A stretch of 64,000 nt of DNA from Pseudothauera lacus (GCF_003034845.1 NZ_PZKC01000003.1:62001-126000), one strand, 5' to 3'; numbered from the stretch's first letter, positions 7,524 through 16,464 are shown. The notes: generated by a model not told the origin, from the letters alone. Numbers and translations: made by a program.

Positions 7524-9257
7524 ATGAGCAGCAAGGAAGCCCTGACGCCGCCGCAGATGATGCGACACTCCGCGCAGTTGATGCGCAGCACGCTGGAGAA
7601 CGTTGTCGATCCGCTGGGCATGGCGGCGCCCATCATGCATGCGCAACTGGCCTGGATGGCGCACCCCCAGGAACTCGCCGAGCGCATGGCGATGCTCTCC
7701 GGCGATCTCTGGCGCCTGCAGGCCCATACCTGGAAACGGGCGCTCGGCGTTGCCAGCGAGGATCCCATCCGGCCAAATGCCGACGATGCGCGCTTTGCCG
7801 ATCCGGTATGGACCGAATCGCCGAGCTGGGACCTCACCAAGGAGTGGTACCTGGCCTTCACCCACCACATCCAGGACATGCTCTACGACACCCCGGGGCT
7901 CTCTGCCAAGGAGCGTCGCCGTGCCGCGTTCTGGTGGCGGAAGTGGCTCAATGCGGTGGCGCCGACGAACTTCTTCTGGACCAACCCGGTGGCGTTGCGC
8001 AAGGCCGCCGAGAGCCGCGGCGAGAGCCTGCGCAAGGGCCTGCACAACTTCCTCGCCGACCTCAAGGCGGGCAACGTGCAGATGACCCGTCCGGACGACT
8101 TCGTGGTTGGCGAGAATCTCGCCACCACGCCCGGTGCGGTGGTGTTCCGCAACCGCCTTCTCGAAGTGATCCACTACGCCCCCACCCAGCCGCGCGTGCA
8201 TGCCGAACCGGTAGTGATCGTCACGCCGTGGATCAACAAGTTCTACATTCTCGACCTGGTGCCGAAGAAGAGCATGATCCGCTTCCTCCTCGACCAGGGG
8301 CTGGACGTCTTCATCACCAGCTGGAAGAACCCCGGTGCGGAGATGCGCGAGGTCGGCTTCGATGACTACCTGCGCGAGGGCGTGCACGCCATCGTCGACA
8401 CTGCCTGCCGTTTCACCGGTGCACCGAAGGCTCACGCGGTGGGTTACTGCATCGGCGGTACCGCGCTGTCGATGTACATGGCCTGGGCGAACCGTCATTT
8501 CAAGGCCGATGAGGTGCCGGTGGCGGACTGGACGCTGTTCACCACCCTGGTGGACTTCAGCAAGCCGGGCGACATCGAGGTCTTCGTGGACGATTCGAGC
8601 ATCCGCTACCTCACCGGCAAGATGGCCAGCAAGGGTTTCCTCGACGGCAAGGAGATGGCCGCCTCCTTCCGCCTGCTGCGCTCCAACAGCCTGATCTGGC
8701 ACTACGTCGTGCACGGCTGGCTGTACGGCGAGGCACCGCCGCCGTTCGACGTGCTGTACTGGAACATGGACGCCACCCGCATGCCCTATCGCATGCACGC
8801 CTGGTATTTGCGCGAACTCTATCTGCACAACCGCCTGGTGCAGAAAGACGCCCTCGAGATTGCCGGCGAGCAGATCGACCTCGGCCGCATCGTGCAGCCG
8901 CTGTATGCGGTGTCCGCCGAGGACGACCATATCGCGCCGTGGACGCAGACCTACAAGGTCAACCACCACGTTTCCGGAGAGCGTCGCTATGTCCTCTCCA
9001 GTTCGGGGCACATCCTCGGCATCGTCAATCCGCCGGTCAATCCGCCCAAGCGTCGCTACTGGGTGGCCGACGCCCGCGGCGGGGAAAGTGCCGAAGCCTG
9101 GCAGGCCCGCGCCGAGGAGCGCCCGGGCAGCTGGTGGGAAGACTGGATGGCCTGGCTCAAGCCGCGCTGCGGCGCGCTGGTCGAGGCCCGTCCGGCGGCC
9201 AGCAAGGCTTTCCCCCAGCTTGCGCCGGCGCCGGGTACCTACGTGCGCGAAAGCTGA
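7524..9257 (+). CDS. phaC: class I poly(3-hydroxyalkanoate) synthase (PhaC)
   Basis: Polymerises (R)-3-hydroxyacyl-CoA into PHA on the granule surface. I chose the ATG at 7524 (577 residues) over one at 7482 because AAGGAG lies at 7511-7516. It has the N-terminal PhaC domain and an alpha/beta-hydrolase core. The lipase-like box GYCIGG carries the nucleophile Cys309, the catalytic Asp is in AEDDHIAPW (about 468) and the His is in SSGHILGI (about 497); spacing matches class I enzymes. Length is normal. No phaAB genes are adjacent; a phasin gene lies about 30 kb away in this window. Confidence 0.93.
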   Translation: MSSKEALTPPQMMRHSAQLMRSTLENVVDPLGMAAPIMHAQLAWMAHPQELAERMAMLSGDLWRLQAHTWKRALGVASEDPIRPNADDARFADPVWTESPSWDLTKEWYLAFTHHIQDMLYDTPGLSAKERRRAAFWWRKWLNAVAPTNFFWTNPVALRKAAESRGESLRKGLHNFLADLKAGNVQMTRPDDFVVGENLATTPGAVVFRNRLLEVIHYAPTQPRVHAEPVVIVTPWINKFYILDLVPKKSMIRFLLDQGLDVFITSWKNPGAEMREVGFDDYLREGVHAIVDTACRFTGAPKAHAVGYCIGGTALSMYMAWANRHFKADEVPVADWTLFTTLVDFSKPGDIEVFVDDSSIRYLTGKMASKGFLDGKEMAASFRLLRSNSLIWHYVVHGWLYGEAPPPFDVLYWNMDATRMPYRMHAWYLRELYLHNRLVQKDALEIAGEQIDLGRIVQPLYAVSAEDDHIAPWTQTYKVNHHVSGERRYVLSSSGHILGIVNPPVNPPKRRYWVADARGGESAEAWQARAEERPGSWWEDWMAWLKPRCGALVEARPAASKAFPQLAPAPGTYVRES

Positions 9258-9356
9258 ACGGACCCGCCGCACTTGATGGCGGTCAAGGCCGCCGCACCCT
9301 CGACACCGCGACAATGCGCGCACGGCCGGTAATCGCCGGCTGTGCGCGGCCTCGCT

Positions 9357-10043
9357 TCAAGCCTGGTGCCTGGCCAGGCGGGCGGGGTCGTGGAGGGTGA
9401 TGTGCTTGCCGCGGACGCTGATCAGGCCCGCTTCGGCGAGGTCGTGAAAGATGCGCGACAGGGTTTCGGGGGTCAGGTTGAGGCGCGAGGCGATCACCTG
9501 CTTGCTGGTGGCGAGGTCGAACTCGCGCGCCTGGCCTTCGTCGGTTTCGGCCTGCTGGAGCAGATAGCCGATCACGCGCTGGGTGCTCGAACGCAGCGAG
9601 TAGGTTTCGACGTCGCGCACCATGCCGTGCAGGCGGATCGACAGGCCGGCGAGCAGACGGCGGGCGAAGGCTGAGTCCTGGTCGATGAGTTCGGACACCA
9701 CGTTCTGCCCGACATGGAGCAGGCGGCTGTCGGCAAGCGCTTCGGCAAATACCGGATAGGGGCGGTTCATGAACATCACCGCTTCGCCGAAGCTCTGCCG
9801 CGGGCCGATGACCTCGACGATCTTCTCGTTGCCCTGCGCCGACGAGAACGCCAGCTTCACCTGGCCGTCGATCACCGCGTAGAAGCCGTGCGGCATGTCG
9901 CCGCGCTGGAACAGCACTTCTCCACGGGCCAGTGCGCGTTCGCGCGTGAAGCGTGCAACGCGCTCCAGATCCTCCGGCAGCAGTTCGCCGAAAAGGGGGA
10001 GCTGGCGCAGCAGTGCGGGGATGTCCAGGGTCTGATCGGGCAT
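9357..10043 (-). CDS. CRP/FNR-family regulator, Dnr-like
   Basis: A 228-residue regulator with a cyclic-nucleotide-type sensor fold (about 10-130), a long dimer helix, and an HTH in TSKQVIASRLNLTPETLSRIFHDL (about 178-200). The stretch NEKIVEVIGPRQSFGEAVMF closely resembles the haem-binding NO sensor Dnr of Pseudomonas, and there are no Fnr-type cysteines, so NO sensing is a reasonable inference. The ATG at 10043 has GGAGG just before it; a far longer upstream frame is an artefact of high GC. It is divergent from nnrS, which also points to an NO/denitrification regulon. Confidence 0.88.
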   Translation of the reverse strand: MPDQTLDIPALLRQLPLFGELLPEDLERVARFTRERALARGEVLFQRGDMPHGFYAVIDGQVKLAFSSAQGNEKIVEVIGPRQSFGEAVMFMNRPYPVFAEALADSRLLHVGQNVVSELIDQDSAFARRLLAGLSIRLHGMVRDVETYSLRSSTQRVIGYLLQQAETDEGQAREFDLATSKQVIASRLNLTPETLSRIFHDLAEAGLISVRGKHITLHDPARLARHQA

Positions 10044-10071
10044 TCGTGAGCCTCCTTCGGGGGGCATTCTA

Positions 10072-10092
10072 CCTGCACCATGGTGGTGCGGG
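10072..10092. promoter_or_regulatory. imperfect palindrome in the dnr-like / nnrS divergent region
   Basis: CCTGCACCA / TGGTGCGGG around a 3-base centre (8 of 9 positions pair). It lies in the 67-bp gap between two divergent starts. It is a candidate operator but does not match the TTGAT-N4-ATCAA pattern of the Fnr/Dnr group. Confidence 0.35.
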
Positions 10093-10110
10093 TTAAGCCG
10101 AGGTCTGACG

Positions 10111-11337
10111 ATGGACGGAACGACTGCCGTGGCGCCGCAAGGGGTGCTTTTCCGCGCCCCGCACCGGGCGATGTTTCTCGCCGGCATGCTTGCCGTGCTG
10201 CTTTCCTTTGCGTTGTGGGCGTGGGTGCTGATCGCCCGCCTGGGGTGGTGGGCAATGCCACAGTGGGTGCTGCCGGTGAGCTGGGTCCATGCCCTGCTGA
10301 GTCTGGGTGCGGCATTCCCGTTCTTCATCTTCGGCTTCCTGCTCACCGCCATGCCGCGCTGGCAGGCGGTGGAGAGTCCGCCTCGGAAGGCCTGGCTGCC
10401 GGGCTGGCGCCTGCTCGTTGCGGGGTGGGCGCTGATGCTGCCGGGGCTGTGGCTGCCGGGGCTGGCCCTGCTGGCCCTGCTGGTCGTTCTCGCCGGCTGG
10501 TGCGTGCTCGCTGCGGCGCTGTGGCAGGTGGCCTTTCGCAGCCCCGCAGCGCCCCTGCATGCGCGCGCGGCGTGGTTCGGTGTGGGCGGCGGGGTGGTGG
10601 CCTTGCTGGCCTGGCTGGTGGTGCTTGGCGGCGGCGGCGCGGGGTGGGCGAGGGTGGCCATCGAGGCCGGGCTGTGGTGGTTTCTGCTGCCGGTGTTCGT
10701 CAGCGTCTGCCACCGCATGATTCCGTTCTTCTCCAGTTCCATCATCCCTGGCTATGCGCTGTGGCGTCCGGCCTGGGCGCTGCACCTGCTGCTTGCTGCA
10801 GCAGTCGTGCATGGCGCGCTGGCAATGGCCGCGCTGGGGCAGTGGAGCTGGCTGGTGGATGCCCCGGCTGCGCTGGTCGCCCTGATGCTGAGCGTGCGCT
10901 GGCGCCCCCTGGCGGCGCAGCGGGTACGCCTGCTCGGCATGCTGCACTTCGGTTTTGCCTGGCTGGGGGTGGCCTGGCTGTTGTATGCCGTGCAGAGTGC
11001 CCTGGCGCTGGCCGGCATTCACGTATTCGCGCACGCCCCCCTGCATGCGCTCGCCGTGGGCTTCTTTGCCTCCATCCTTCTCGCCATGGTGTCGCGCGTC
11101 ACCCTCGGTCACTCCGGCAGGCCCTTGCTCGCTGATGGCCCGACCTGGGCACTGTTCCTTGTCCTGCAGGCTGTTGCCGTGCTGCGCGTCGGCGCCGATC
11201 TGCTGCCGTTCCTGCCCTGGGCGCCGGCAATGGCGGTGGCGGTGGCGGTAGGTGGCTGGCTGGCAGTGTTCGGCGTGTGGGCGCTGCGCTACCTGCCCAT
11301 TTATCTGCGTCCGCGCAGTGATGGCGGGGAGGGTTGA
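10111..11337 (+). CDS. nnrS: NnrS family membrane protein
   Basis: A 408-residue polytopic membrane protein with about 12 helices. The family-typical motifs FFIFGFLLTAMPRWQ (helix III region) and CHRMIPFFSSS (about 197-207) are present, with conserved histidines. NnrS proteins are haem/copper-containing membrane proteins associated with nitric oxide stress and denitrification in Rhodobacter and Vibrio; the molecular activity is unsettled. It overlaps the SirB2-like gene by one base (TGATG), and that gene is followed closely by hemerythrin, so the three are likely one transcript. Confidence 0.9.
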   Translation: MDGTTAVAPQGVLFRAPHRAMFLAGMLAVLLSFALWAWVLIARLGWWAMPQWVLPVSWVHALLSLGAAFPFFIFGFLLTAMPRWQAVESPPRKAWLPGWRLLVAGWALMLPGLWLPGLALLALLVVLAGWCVLAAALWQVAFRSPAAPLHARAAWFGVGGGVVALLAWLVVLGGGGAGWARVAIEAGLWWFLLPVFVSVCHRMIPFFSSSIIPGYALWRPAWALHLLLAAAVVHGALAMAALGQWSWLVDAPAALVALMLSVRWRPLAAQRVRLLGMLHFGFAWLGVAWLLYAVQSALALAGIHVFAHAPLHALAVGFFASILLAMVSRVTLGHSGRPLLADGPTWALFLVLQAVAVLRVGADLLPFLPWAPAMAVAVAVGGWLAVFGVWALRYLPIYLRPRSDGGEG

Positions 11338-11729
11338 TGAACACCTATGTCGTGCTCAAGCACCTGCATGTTGCCTGTGTGGCGCTGAGCGCCGCCGGCT
11401 TTGTGCTGCGCGCGTACTGGATGCTCTCCGGCAGCGCCCTGCTGCGCAGCCGTGCGGCGCGCGTGCTGCCACACCTGGTGGACAGTGCGCTGCTGGCCAG
11501 CGCCATTGCGCTGGCGGTGCTGATGCGCCAGTATCCGTTCGAGGCACCGTGGGTGAGCGCGAAGGTGGCGGGTCTGCTGCTCTACATCGCCCTTGGCGCC
11601 CAGGCCCTGCGCGGGCACACGCTGCGCCGCCGGCTGGCGGCCCTGGCGGCGGCGTTGTTCACCTATGCGTGGATCGTGTCGGTGGCGCTGAGCAAGAACC
11701 CCGCAGGTTTCCTGTCCATGAACGGATAG
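11337..11729 (+). CDS. SirB2-family membrane protein
   Basis: A 130-residue integral membrane protein with four predicted helices, starting MNTYVVLKHLHVACVALSAAGF and containing the family-typical histidines HLH (about 9-11) and HLVD (about 46-49). SirB2 proteins are of unknown biochemical function despite the historical name. The ATG at 11337 shares its A with the nnrS stop; a TTG at 11334 is the alternative. The arrangement suggests co-translation with nnrS. Confidence 0.85.
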   Translation: MNTYVVLKHLHVACVALSAAGFVLRAYWMLSGSALLRSRAARVLPHLVDSALLASAIALAVLMRQYPFEAPWVSAKVAGLLLYIALGAQALRGHTLRRRLAALAAALFTYAWIVSVALSKNPAGFLSMNG

Positions 11730-11738
11730 CGAGTGACG

Positions 11739-12281
11739 ATGAACGAGATCCTGATTCCCGTCTCCCCTGGTTTCGAGACTCCGCTGGAGATGGTCGAGGC
11801 CTGCCATGAGCGCCTGCACGGCCAGCTCGACACCCTTGCCCGGCTGGCGGCGTGGCTGCCCGAGCACGGTGCCGACCGTCAGGCGCAGCAGGCCGCCGTG
11901 GCGGTGATGCGCTACTTCGACCTTGCCGCAGTGAATCATCACCTCGACGAGGAGGAGGATCTCTTTCCGGCCCTTCTGGCGCGCGCCGAAGGTGGTGTGC
12001 GCGCACATCTGCAGACGCTGGTGGACTGGCTGCTGGCCGATCACCAGCGCATGTTCGCGGGCTGGGCGGCGATGCGCGCGGTGCTGCTGCCGATCAGCCG
12101 CGGGGAAGAGGCGGAGCTCGACGCCGCCGATGTGCAGGCCTTCGCGGAGCGCTATCAGCGCCACATCGAACGTGAGGAAGGGGAGCTGCTGCCGATGGCG
12201 CGCATTCTCCTCACCGAGGATGATCAGCGCGTGCTGGGTGAGCGCATGAGCGCGCGCAGGCGTCAGCCGCCGGCAGGCTGA
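11739..12281 (+). CDS. hemerythrin HHE-domain protein
   Basis: A 180-residue four-helix protein with the di-iron ligand pattern of the HHE family: CHERLHGQLD (about 26-35), NHHLDEEEDLFPALL (about 68-82), LLADHQRMF (about 101-109) and YQRHIEREEGELLPMA (about 141-156). Such proteins bind O2 or NO, or handle iron-sulfur repair (YtfE-like). Here it follows nnrS and the SirB2-like gene by 9 bp, so a role in NO tolerance is likely. The ATG at 11739 was preferred to a GTG at 11733. It overlaps the convergent fnr gene by 19 bp. Confidence 0.88.
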   Translation: MNEILIPVSPGFETPLEMVEACHERLHGQLDTLARLAAWLPEHGADRQAQQAAVAVMRYFDLAAVNHHLDEEEDLFPALLARAEGGVRAHLQTLVDWLLADHQRMFAGWAAMRAVLLPISRGEEAELDAADVQAFAERYQRHIEREEGELLPMARILLTEDDQRVLGERMSARRRQPPAG

Positions 12282-13009
12282 TGCTGCAGGAGACGCTTCA
12301 GGCCGGCGCCGTCGAGAATGCGGATGTGCTTCTGCTGGACGGCGATCAGGCCTTCGTCCTGAAAGCGTGAGAACGCCCGCGATACCGTCTCCAGCTTGAG
12401 GCCGAGGTAGGAGCCGATCTCCTCCCGGGTCATGCGCAGATGGAACTCGGCGGAGGAGAAGCCGCGCGCCGTGAAGCGCTGCGACATGTTGAGCAGGAAG
12501 GCGGCGAGGCGCTCTTCGGCACGCATCGAGCCGAGCAGCATCATCACCCCGTGGTCGCGCACGATCTCGCGGCTCATCACCTTGTGGAACTGGTGCTGCA
12601 GGCCTTCGACCTTGCGCGACAGCTCTTCCAGCTTGGCGTAGGGGATCACGCACACCTCGCTGTCTTCGAGGGCGATCGAATTGCAGGTGTGGAATTCGGT
12701 GCTGATGCCATCGAGACCGATGATCTCGCCGGTCATCTGGAAGCCGGTGACCTGTTCGCGCCCGTCCTCGAGCAGCACGTCGGTCTTGAAGGAGCCGGCG
12801 CGGATGGCGTAGATCGCCTCGAAGAGGTCGCCGGCGCGGTACAGGTGCTGCTGGCGCTTGATCTTGCGCCGCGTGCCGACCAGTTCGTCGAGACGGTCGA
12901 TGTCGTTTTCCGACAACCCGAAGGGCAGGCACAGCTCCTGCAGGTTGCACTGCGAACAGGCTGTCTTGAGACCTGCACTGGAGATCGGCACTGTCGCCTT
13001 CATTTGCAC
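12263..13009 (-). CDS. fnr: Fnr/Anr oxygen-sensing transcriptional regulator
   Basis: A 248-residue CRP-family activator with the [4Fe-4S] ligands of Fnr: three N-terminal cysteines in ACSQCNLQELC (about 18-28) and the distal Cys in FHTCNS (about 107). The HTH is in TREEIGSYLGLKLETVSRAFSRFQ (about 194-217), with the ETVSRAF recognition helix typical of TTGAT binders. The GTG at 13009 has GGAG at 9-nt spacing; an ATG at 13003 is equally possible. A near-perfect Fnr box lies upstream, shared with divergent hemN, so it may regulate itself. Confidence 0.95.
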   Translation of the reverse strand: MQMKATVPISSAGLKTACSQCNLQELCLPFGLSENDIDRLDELVGTRRKIKRQQHLYRAGDLFEAIYAIRAGSFKTDVLLEDGREQVTGFQMTGEIIGLDGISTEFHTCNSIALEDSEVCVIPYAKLEELSRKVEGLQHQFHKVMSREIVRDHGVMMLLGSMRAEERLAAFLLNMSQRFTARGFSSAEFHLRMTREEIGSYLGLKLETVSRAFSRFQDEGLIAVQQKHIRILDGAGLKRLLQHQPAGG

Positions 13010-13050
13010 GATAAACAGCTCCGCCTCGGAAAATGGACAACGGTGCGACG

Positions 13051-13064
13051 TTGATCCACGTCAA
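13051..13064. promoter_or_regulatory. Fnr/Anr box between fnr and hemN
   Basis: TTGATCCACGTCAA matches TTGAT-N4-ATCAA with one mismatch. It is about 55 bp from each divergent start codon, the usual place for Fnr activation of hemN and autoregulation of fnr. Confidence 0.8.
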
Positions 13065-13118
13065 CCACTACACTAGCGCTTTCTGCGATCTTACGGCACA
13101 GACTGCTGCAGCTCGACC

Positions 13119-14510
13119 ATGAACACCCAGAAAGAACTCATCTTCGACACCCAGTTGATCCGTCGCTTCGACATCAACGGGCCCCGCTATACCTCCTACC
13201 CGACTGCCGACCGCTTCGTCGAGGCCTTCGACGCCCAGGCCCTGCGCGAATGGCTGGCCAAAAGGGGGGTCGGCGGGCTGAGTCGGCCTTTGTCATTATA
13301 CTTCCACATCCCGTTTTGTAACACGATCTGTTACTACTGCGCCTGCAACAAGATCATCACCAAGGATCACGGGCGTTCGGCGAAGTACCTCAAGTATCTT
13401 GCCAAGGAGATCGAGATGCAGGCCGCCTGTCTGGGCGGTACGCGCCAGGTCGCGCAGCTGCATCTGGGCGGCGGCACGCCGACCTTCCTGTCGCACGAGG
13501 AAATGCACCAGCTGATGGACTCGGTGCGCGAGCACTTCACCCTCATCCCGAACGGCGAGTACTCCATCGAGGTCGATCCGCGCAAGGTCGATTTCGATAC
13601 CGTCGAGCTGCTCGCCAACCTCGGCTTCAACCGCATGAGCGTGGGGGTGCAGGACTTCGCCAGCGACGTGCAGGAAGCGGTCAATCGCGTGCAGAGCTAC
13701 GAGGAGACCAAGCTCGTCGTCGATGCCGCACGCGTCACCGGTTTCAAGTCGGTGTCGATGGATCTCATCTACGGGTTGCCGCGGCAGAACGTGATCAGCT
13801 TCAACCGTACCCTGGAGCAGGTGCTGGAGATCTCTCCGGATCGCATCTCGCTGTACAGCTATGCCCATCTGCCGCAGCTCTTCAAGCCGCAGCGGCGGAT
13901 CAACTCCGCCGACATGCCGACCGCGGACACCAAGCTGCAGATCCTCCAGCTCGCCATCCGCCGCCTTACCGAGGCAGGCTATGTGTATATCGGCATGGAC
14001 CACTTTGCCAAGCCCGAGGACGAGCTCACCATCGCCCAGCGCCAGGGCCGTCTGCACCGCAACTTCCAGGGCTATTCCACCCATGCCGAATGCGATCTGC
14101 TGGCCTTCGGGGTGTCGGCGATCAGCAAGGTGGGGCCGACCTACGCGCAGAACGTCAAGACGCTCGACGAGTACTATGACATCCTCGATCAGGACGAACT
14201 GCCGGTGCTGCGCGGCATCGAGCTCACCGCCGACGACCTCCTGCGCCGTGCCATCATCCAGGCGCTGATGTGCCACTTCGAGCTCTCCATCGAGTCCATC
14301 CAGATTGCCCACCTGATCGACTTCAAGACCTACTTTGCCGAAGAGCTCGCCGATCTGCGCGAGATGGAAAAGGCCGGGCTGCTCAAGGTGGAGGACGACT
14401 GGATCTCCGTCGAGCCCGCCGGCCGCCTGCTGGTGCGCGGCATCGCGATGGTCTTTGACCGCTACCTGCGTGCCGACCGCGAACGTGCGCGTTACTCCAA
14501 GGTGATCTGA
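13119..14510 (+). CDS. hemN: oxygen-independent coproporphyrinogen III oxidase
   Basis: Radical-SAM enzyme that decarboxylates coproporphyrinogen III to protoporphyrinogen IX without O2. The 463 residues contain the motif YFHIPFCNTICYYCAC with the cluster cysteines C67, C71 and C74, the SAM-binding LHLGGGTPTFL (about 112-122), and the C-terminal HemN domain. The residue after the third Cys is Ala-Cys, as in true HemN rather than HemW. It supplies haem for cbb3 oxidase at low oxygen and carries an upstream Fnr box. Confidence 0.96.
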   Translation: MNTQKELIFDTQLIRRFDINGPRYTSYPTADRFVEAFDAQALREWLAKRGVGGLSRPLSLYFHIPFCNTICYYCACNKIITKDHGRSAKYLKYLAKEIEMQAACLGGTRQVAQLHLGGGTPTFLSHEEMHQLMDSVREHFTLIPNGEYSIEVDPRKVDFDTVELLANLGFNRMSVGVQDFASDVQEAVNRVQSYEETKLVVDAARVTGFKSVSMDLIYGLPRQNVISFNRTLEQVLEISPDRISLYSYAHLPQLFKPQRRINSADMPTADTKLQILQLAIRRLTEAGYVYIGMDHFAKPEDELTIAQRQGRLHRNFQGYSTHAECDLLAFGVSAISKVGPTYAQNVKTLDEYYDILDQDELPVLRGIELTADDLLRRAIIQALMCHFELSIESIQIAHLIDFKTYFAEELADLREMEKAGLLKVEDDWISVEPAGRLLVRGIAMVFDRYLRADRERARYSKVI

Positions 14511-14573
14511 ACGGCGTCGGTGGAGCGGGGGTAGAATGACAGCCCCCCCTGCACCCGCCTGCGCGTCGCGTCC

Positions 14574-15275
14574 ATGCCTGAAACCGGTTACATCGCCGTC
14601 TTCCTCATCGGCCTGCTTGGCGGCACCCACTGCGTCGGCATGTGCGGCGGCATCGTTGGCGCCCTCACCGTCCAGGTGCCCGGACAGACGCGCCGCCAGT
14701 GGCCCATACACCTGGCCTACAACCTCGGGCGCATCACCACCTACACGGTGGCCGGAGCCCTGCTCGGGGCGCTCGGCACGGTGGGCATGCTCTACAACGA
14801 AATCATGCCGATCCAGCTCGGGCTGTACGTCCTCGCCAACCTCATGCTGATCGCGCTCGGGCTCTATCTCACCGGCTTCACCCAGTTGCTGGCCCCGGTG
14901 GAACGCCTCGGCCAGCATCTGTGGCGCCGGGTGCAGCCCTTCAGTCGCCGCTTCCTGCCGGCGCGCTCGGTGGCGCAGGGCTATCCGCTCGGCCTGCTGT
15001 GGGGCTTTCTGCCCTGCGGGCTGGTGTACAGCGTGCTGGCCACCGCGCTGGTGACCGGTTCGGCCACGCGTGGTGCCGGGCTGATGCTGGCCTTCGGTCT
15101 TGGCACGCTTCCCAACCTGCTACTTGCCGGCTTGTTGTTCAGGCGCTTCCGCGACATCACCCGCAGCACCAGGGTACGCTTTGCGGCCGGGCTGGTAGTG
15201 ATGGGCTTCGGCATCTTCGGCCTCTTTCACGCGCCGTCTCTGGGTGGCGTGCTGTGGAGCGGTGTGGTCTGCTGA
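14574..15275 (+). CDS. TauE/SafE-like (UreH/DsbD-type) membrane protein
   Basis: A 233-residue membrane protein with about six helices. The first helix carries the family signature GGTHCVGMCGGIVGALT (about 17-33), and a second conserved segment is GFLPCGLVYSVL (about 144-155); the paired Cys/His/Met residues suggest metal handling. Databases often call this family 'sulfite exporter TauE/SafE', but in cbb3-containing proteobacteria it usually sits with cco and copper genes. Here it lies between hemN and a copper-chaperone-like gene. Copper delivery to oxidase is an inference. Confidence 0.82.
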   Translation: MPETGYIAVFLIGLLGGTHCVGMCGGIVGALTVQVPGQTRRQWPIHLAYNLGRITTYTVAGALLGALGTVGMLYNEIMPIQLGLYVLANLMLIALGLYLTGFTQLLAPVERLGQHLWRRVQPFSRRFLPARSVAQGYPLGLLWGFLPCGLVYSVLATALVTGSATRGAGLMLAFGLGTLPNLLLAGLLFRRFRDITRSTRVRFAAGLVVMGFGIFGLFHAPSLGGVLWSGVVC

Positions 15276-15372
15276 GGCTTGCGGCCTGCAGGTCCTTCCG
15301 GTAAAAAAATCCCTCAGCTCCGGCGCTGTTGCCGGAGTGTTCAAGCATGCCTGCGCACTGGAGAACCGCAAA

Positions 15373-15582
15373 ATGAATGAAGTGACGATCAAGATCGAGG
15401 GCATGAGCTGCGGCGGCTGCGTGCGCAATGTCACCGGCGTGCTGCAGGCCCTCAAGGGCGTCAGTGCCGCCGAGGTGTCGCTGGAGGGCGCCTGCGCGCG
15501 GGTGATCTATGACCCCGCGCTGCTTGGCGTCGAGCAACTGCGCGAAGCGGTCGAGGCGGCAGGTTTTGACGCCCCCGTCTGA
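15373..15582 (+). CDS. heavy-metal-associated (HMA) domain protein, CopZ-like
   Basis: A 69-residue single HMA ferredoxin-like domain with the metal-binding GMSCGGC motif (C13, C16) and normal length for a soluble copper chaperone. I chose the ATG at 15373 (MNEVTIKIEGMS) because it begins the domain exactly. It follows the TauE/SafE-like gene by about 100 bp on the same strand. Copper trafficking for cbb3 oxidase assembly fits the neighbourhood; the metal is inferred, not shown. Confidence 0.88.
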   Translation: MNEVTIKIEGMSCGGCVRNVTGVLQALKGVSAAEVSLEGACARVIYDPALLGVEQLREAVEAAGFDAPV

Positions 15583-15587
15583 GGGCA

Positions 15588-16349
15588 TCAACCGTTCTGC
15601 AGGCGGAATACCACCGGCACCCTGAGCCAGCTGTCGACGGCCACCTCGCCGTGGCGCGCGGGCTCGAAGCGCCAGCGCGCCACGGCTTGCAGGGCGGCCT
15701 GATCGAGGCGCGGATGGCGGCTGCTTTCCGCCACTTCGACATGCAGAGGAAGGCCGTCGCGACCGACGTGGACGCGCAGTATGACCTGGCCTTCCTCGCC
15801 GCGCCGCCGTGAGGCGGGCGGGTAAGAAGGCGGCGGATTGCGCAGGTAGGCAGCGTCGAAGCGTGCCGCCTGCGTCCCGCCAGCTGCCGGCGGCCTGTCC
15901 TCCGGCGCTGTCGCCGTCAGCGATTGCGCGCTGCTTGCCTGAACCCCTGGCGGTTCGTCCGGGGTGACCGGCGCGGGTTGGGGCGCCGGGGGGCTGCTGA
16001 TCGCGGTGGCGGATTGCACGGGTGGCTCTGGCGGCGTCGCGGCATGCTGCTGACGGGGCGTGGGTGTGGCAGCGGGCTGGCGCGCGGTGTGGCGCACCGG
16101 GGGCGCCTTGGGTTCCGCAGGTGTGCTTGCCGTGTGTGCAGCAGGTGCCGGGGGTGCGGGTGGTGCCAGCAGGGCCACGCTGATGGCCGGCGCAGAGGCC
16201 GGACGGGGCTCGCCGGCAAGCGGCAGACCACCCAGCCAGGCCAGTCCGGCGGCATGCAGGCCGGCGACGAAAGCCAGCCATCCCCACTGCAGCGATGGTG
16301 GGGAGGCCGAAGCGGTGGCATGCACCGGAAAGGTCGGCGGAGCGTGCAT
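15588..16349 (-). CDS. tonB: energy transducer TonB
   Basis: Couples the proton-motive force of ExbBD to outer-membrane receptors. The 253-residue product has an N-terminal membrane helix (about 21-40), a long Pro/Ala-rich periplasmic spacer (about 50-165), and a C-terminal TonB domain with [18 protein letters not shown] and RVPVVFRL. The ATG at 16349 ([10 protein letters not shown]) gives the usual length; a longer frame upstream runs through the riboswitch and is not used. No exbBD is adjacent. The upstream cobalamin riboswitch indicates dedication to B12 uptake. It converges with the HMA gene, the two stops being 5 bp apart. Confidence 0.92.
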   Translation of the reverse strand: MHAPPTFPVHATASASPPSLQWGWLAFVAGLHAAGLAWLGGLPLAGEPRPASAPAISVALLAPPAPPAPAAHTASTPAEPKAPPVRHTARQPAATPTPRQQHAATPPEPPVQSATAISSPPAPQPAPVTPDEPPGVQASSAQSLTATAPEDRPPAAGGTQAARFDAAYLRNPPPSYPPASRRRGEEGQVILRVHVGRDGLPLHVEVAESSRHPRLDQAALQAVARWRFEPARHGEVAVDSWLRVPVVFRLQNG

Positions 16350-16438
16350 CTGGACCCGTCTGTCGTCGAACACGGCGGCGGGCAGGCACGGGCACGAGGC
16401 TCGTGTCGCGCAGCCGGCCCGCAGCGCTACACGGCAAG

Positions 16439-16457
16439 AACCCGCCAGGGCGGGGTT
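16439..16457 (-). terminator. hairpin downstream of the cobalamin riboswitch
   Basis: AACCCGCC / GGCGGGGTT arms around AG, with one unpaired base, read on the minus strand right after the aptamer and followed by TTCTTG. It may be the expression-platform hairpin of the riboswitch. The T-run is weak, so the mode of control is uncertain. Confidence 0.45.
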
Positions 16458-16464
16458 GCCAAAT

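Noticed and set aside
9273-9286. TTGATGGCGGTCAA, a one-mismatch Fnr box
   Set aside because: It lies between the convergent 3' ends of phaC and the Dnr-like gene, with no start codon nearby, so it is probably chance.
7437-9323. 628-codon minus-strand frame opposite phaC
   Set aside because: Antisense shadow of phaC with no recognisable motif.
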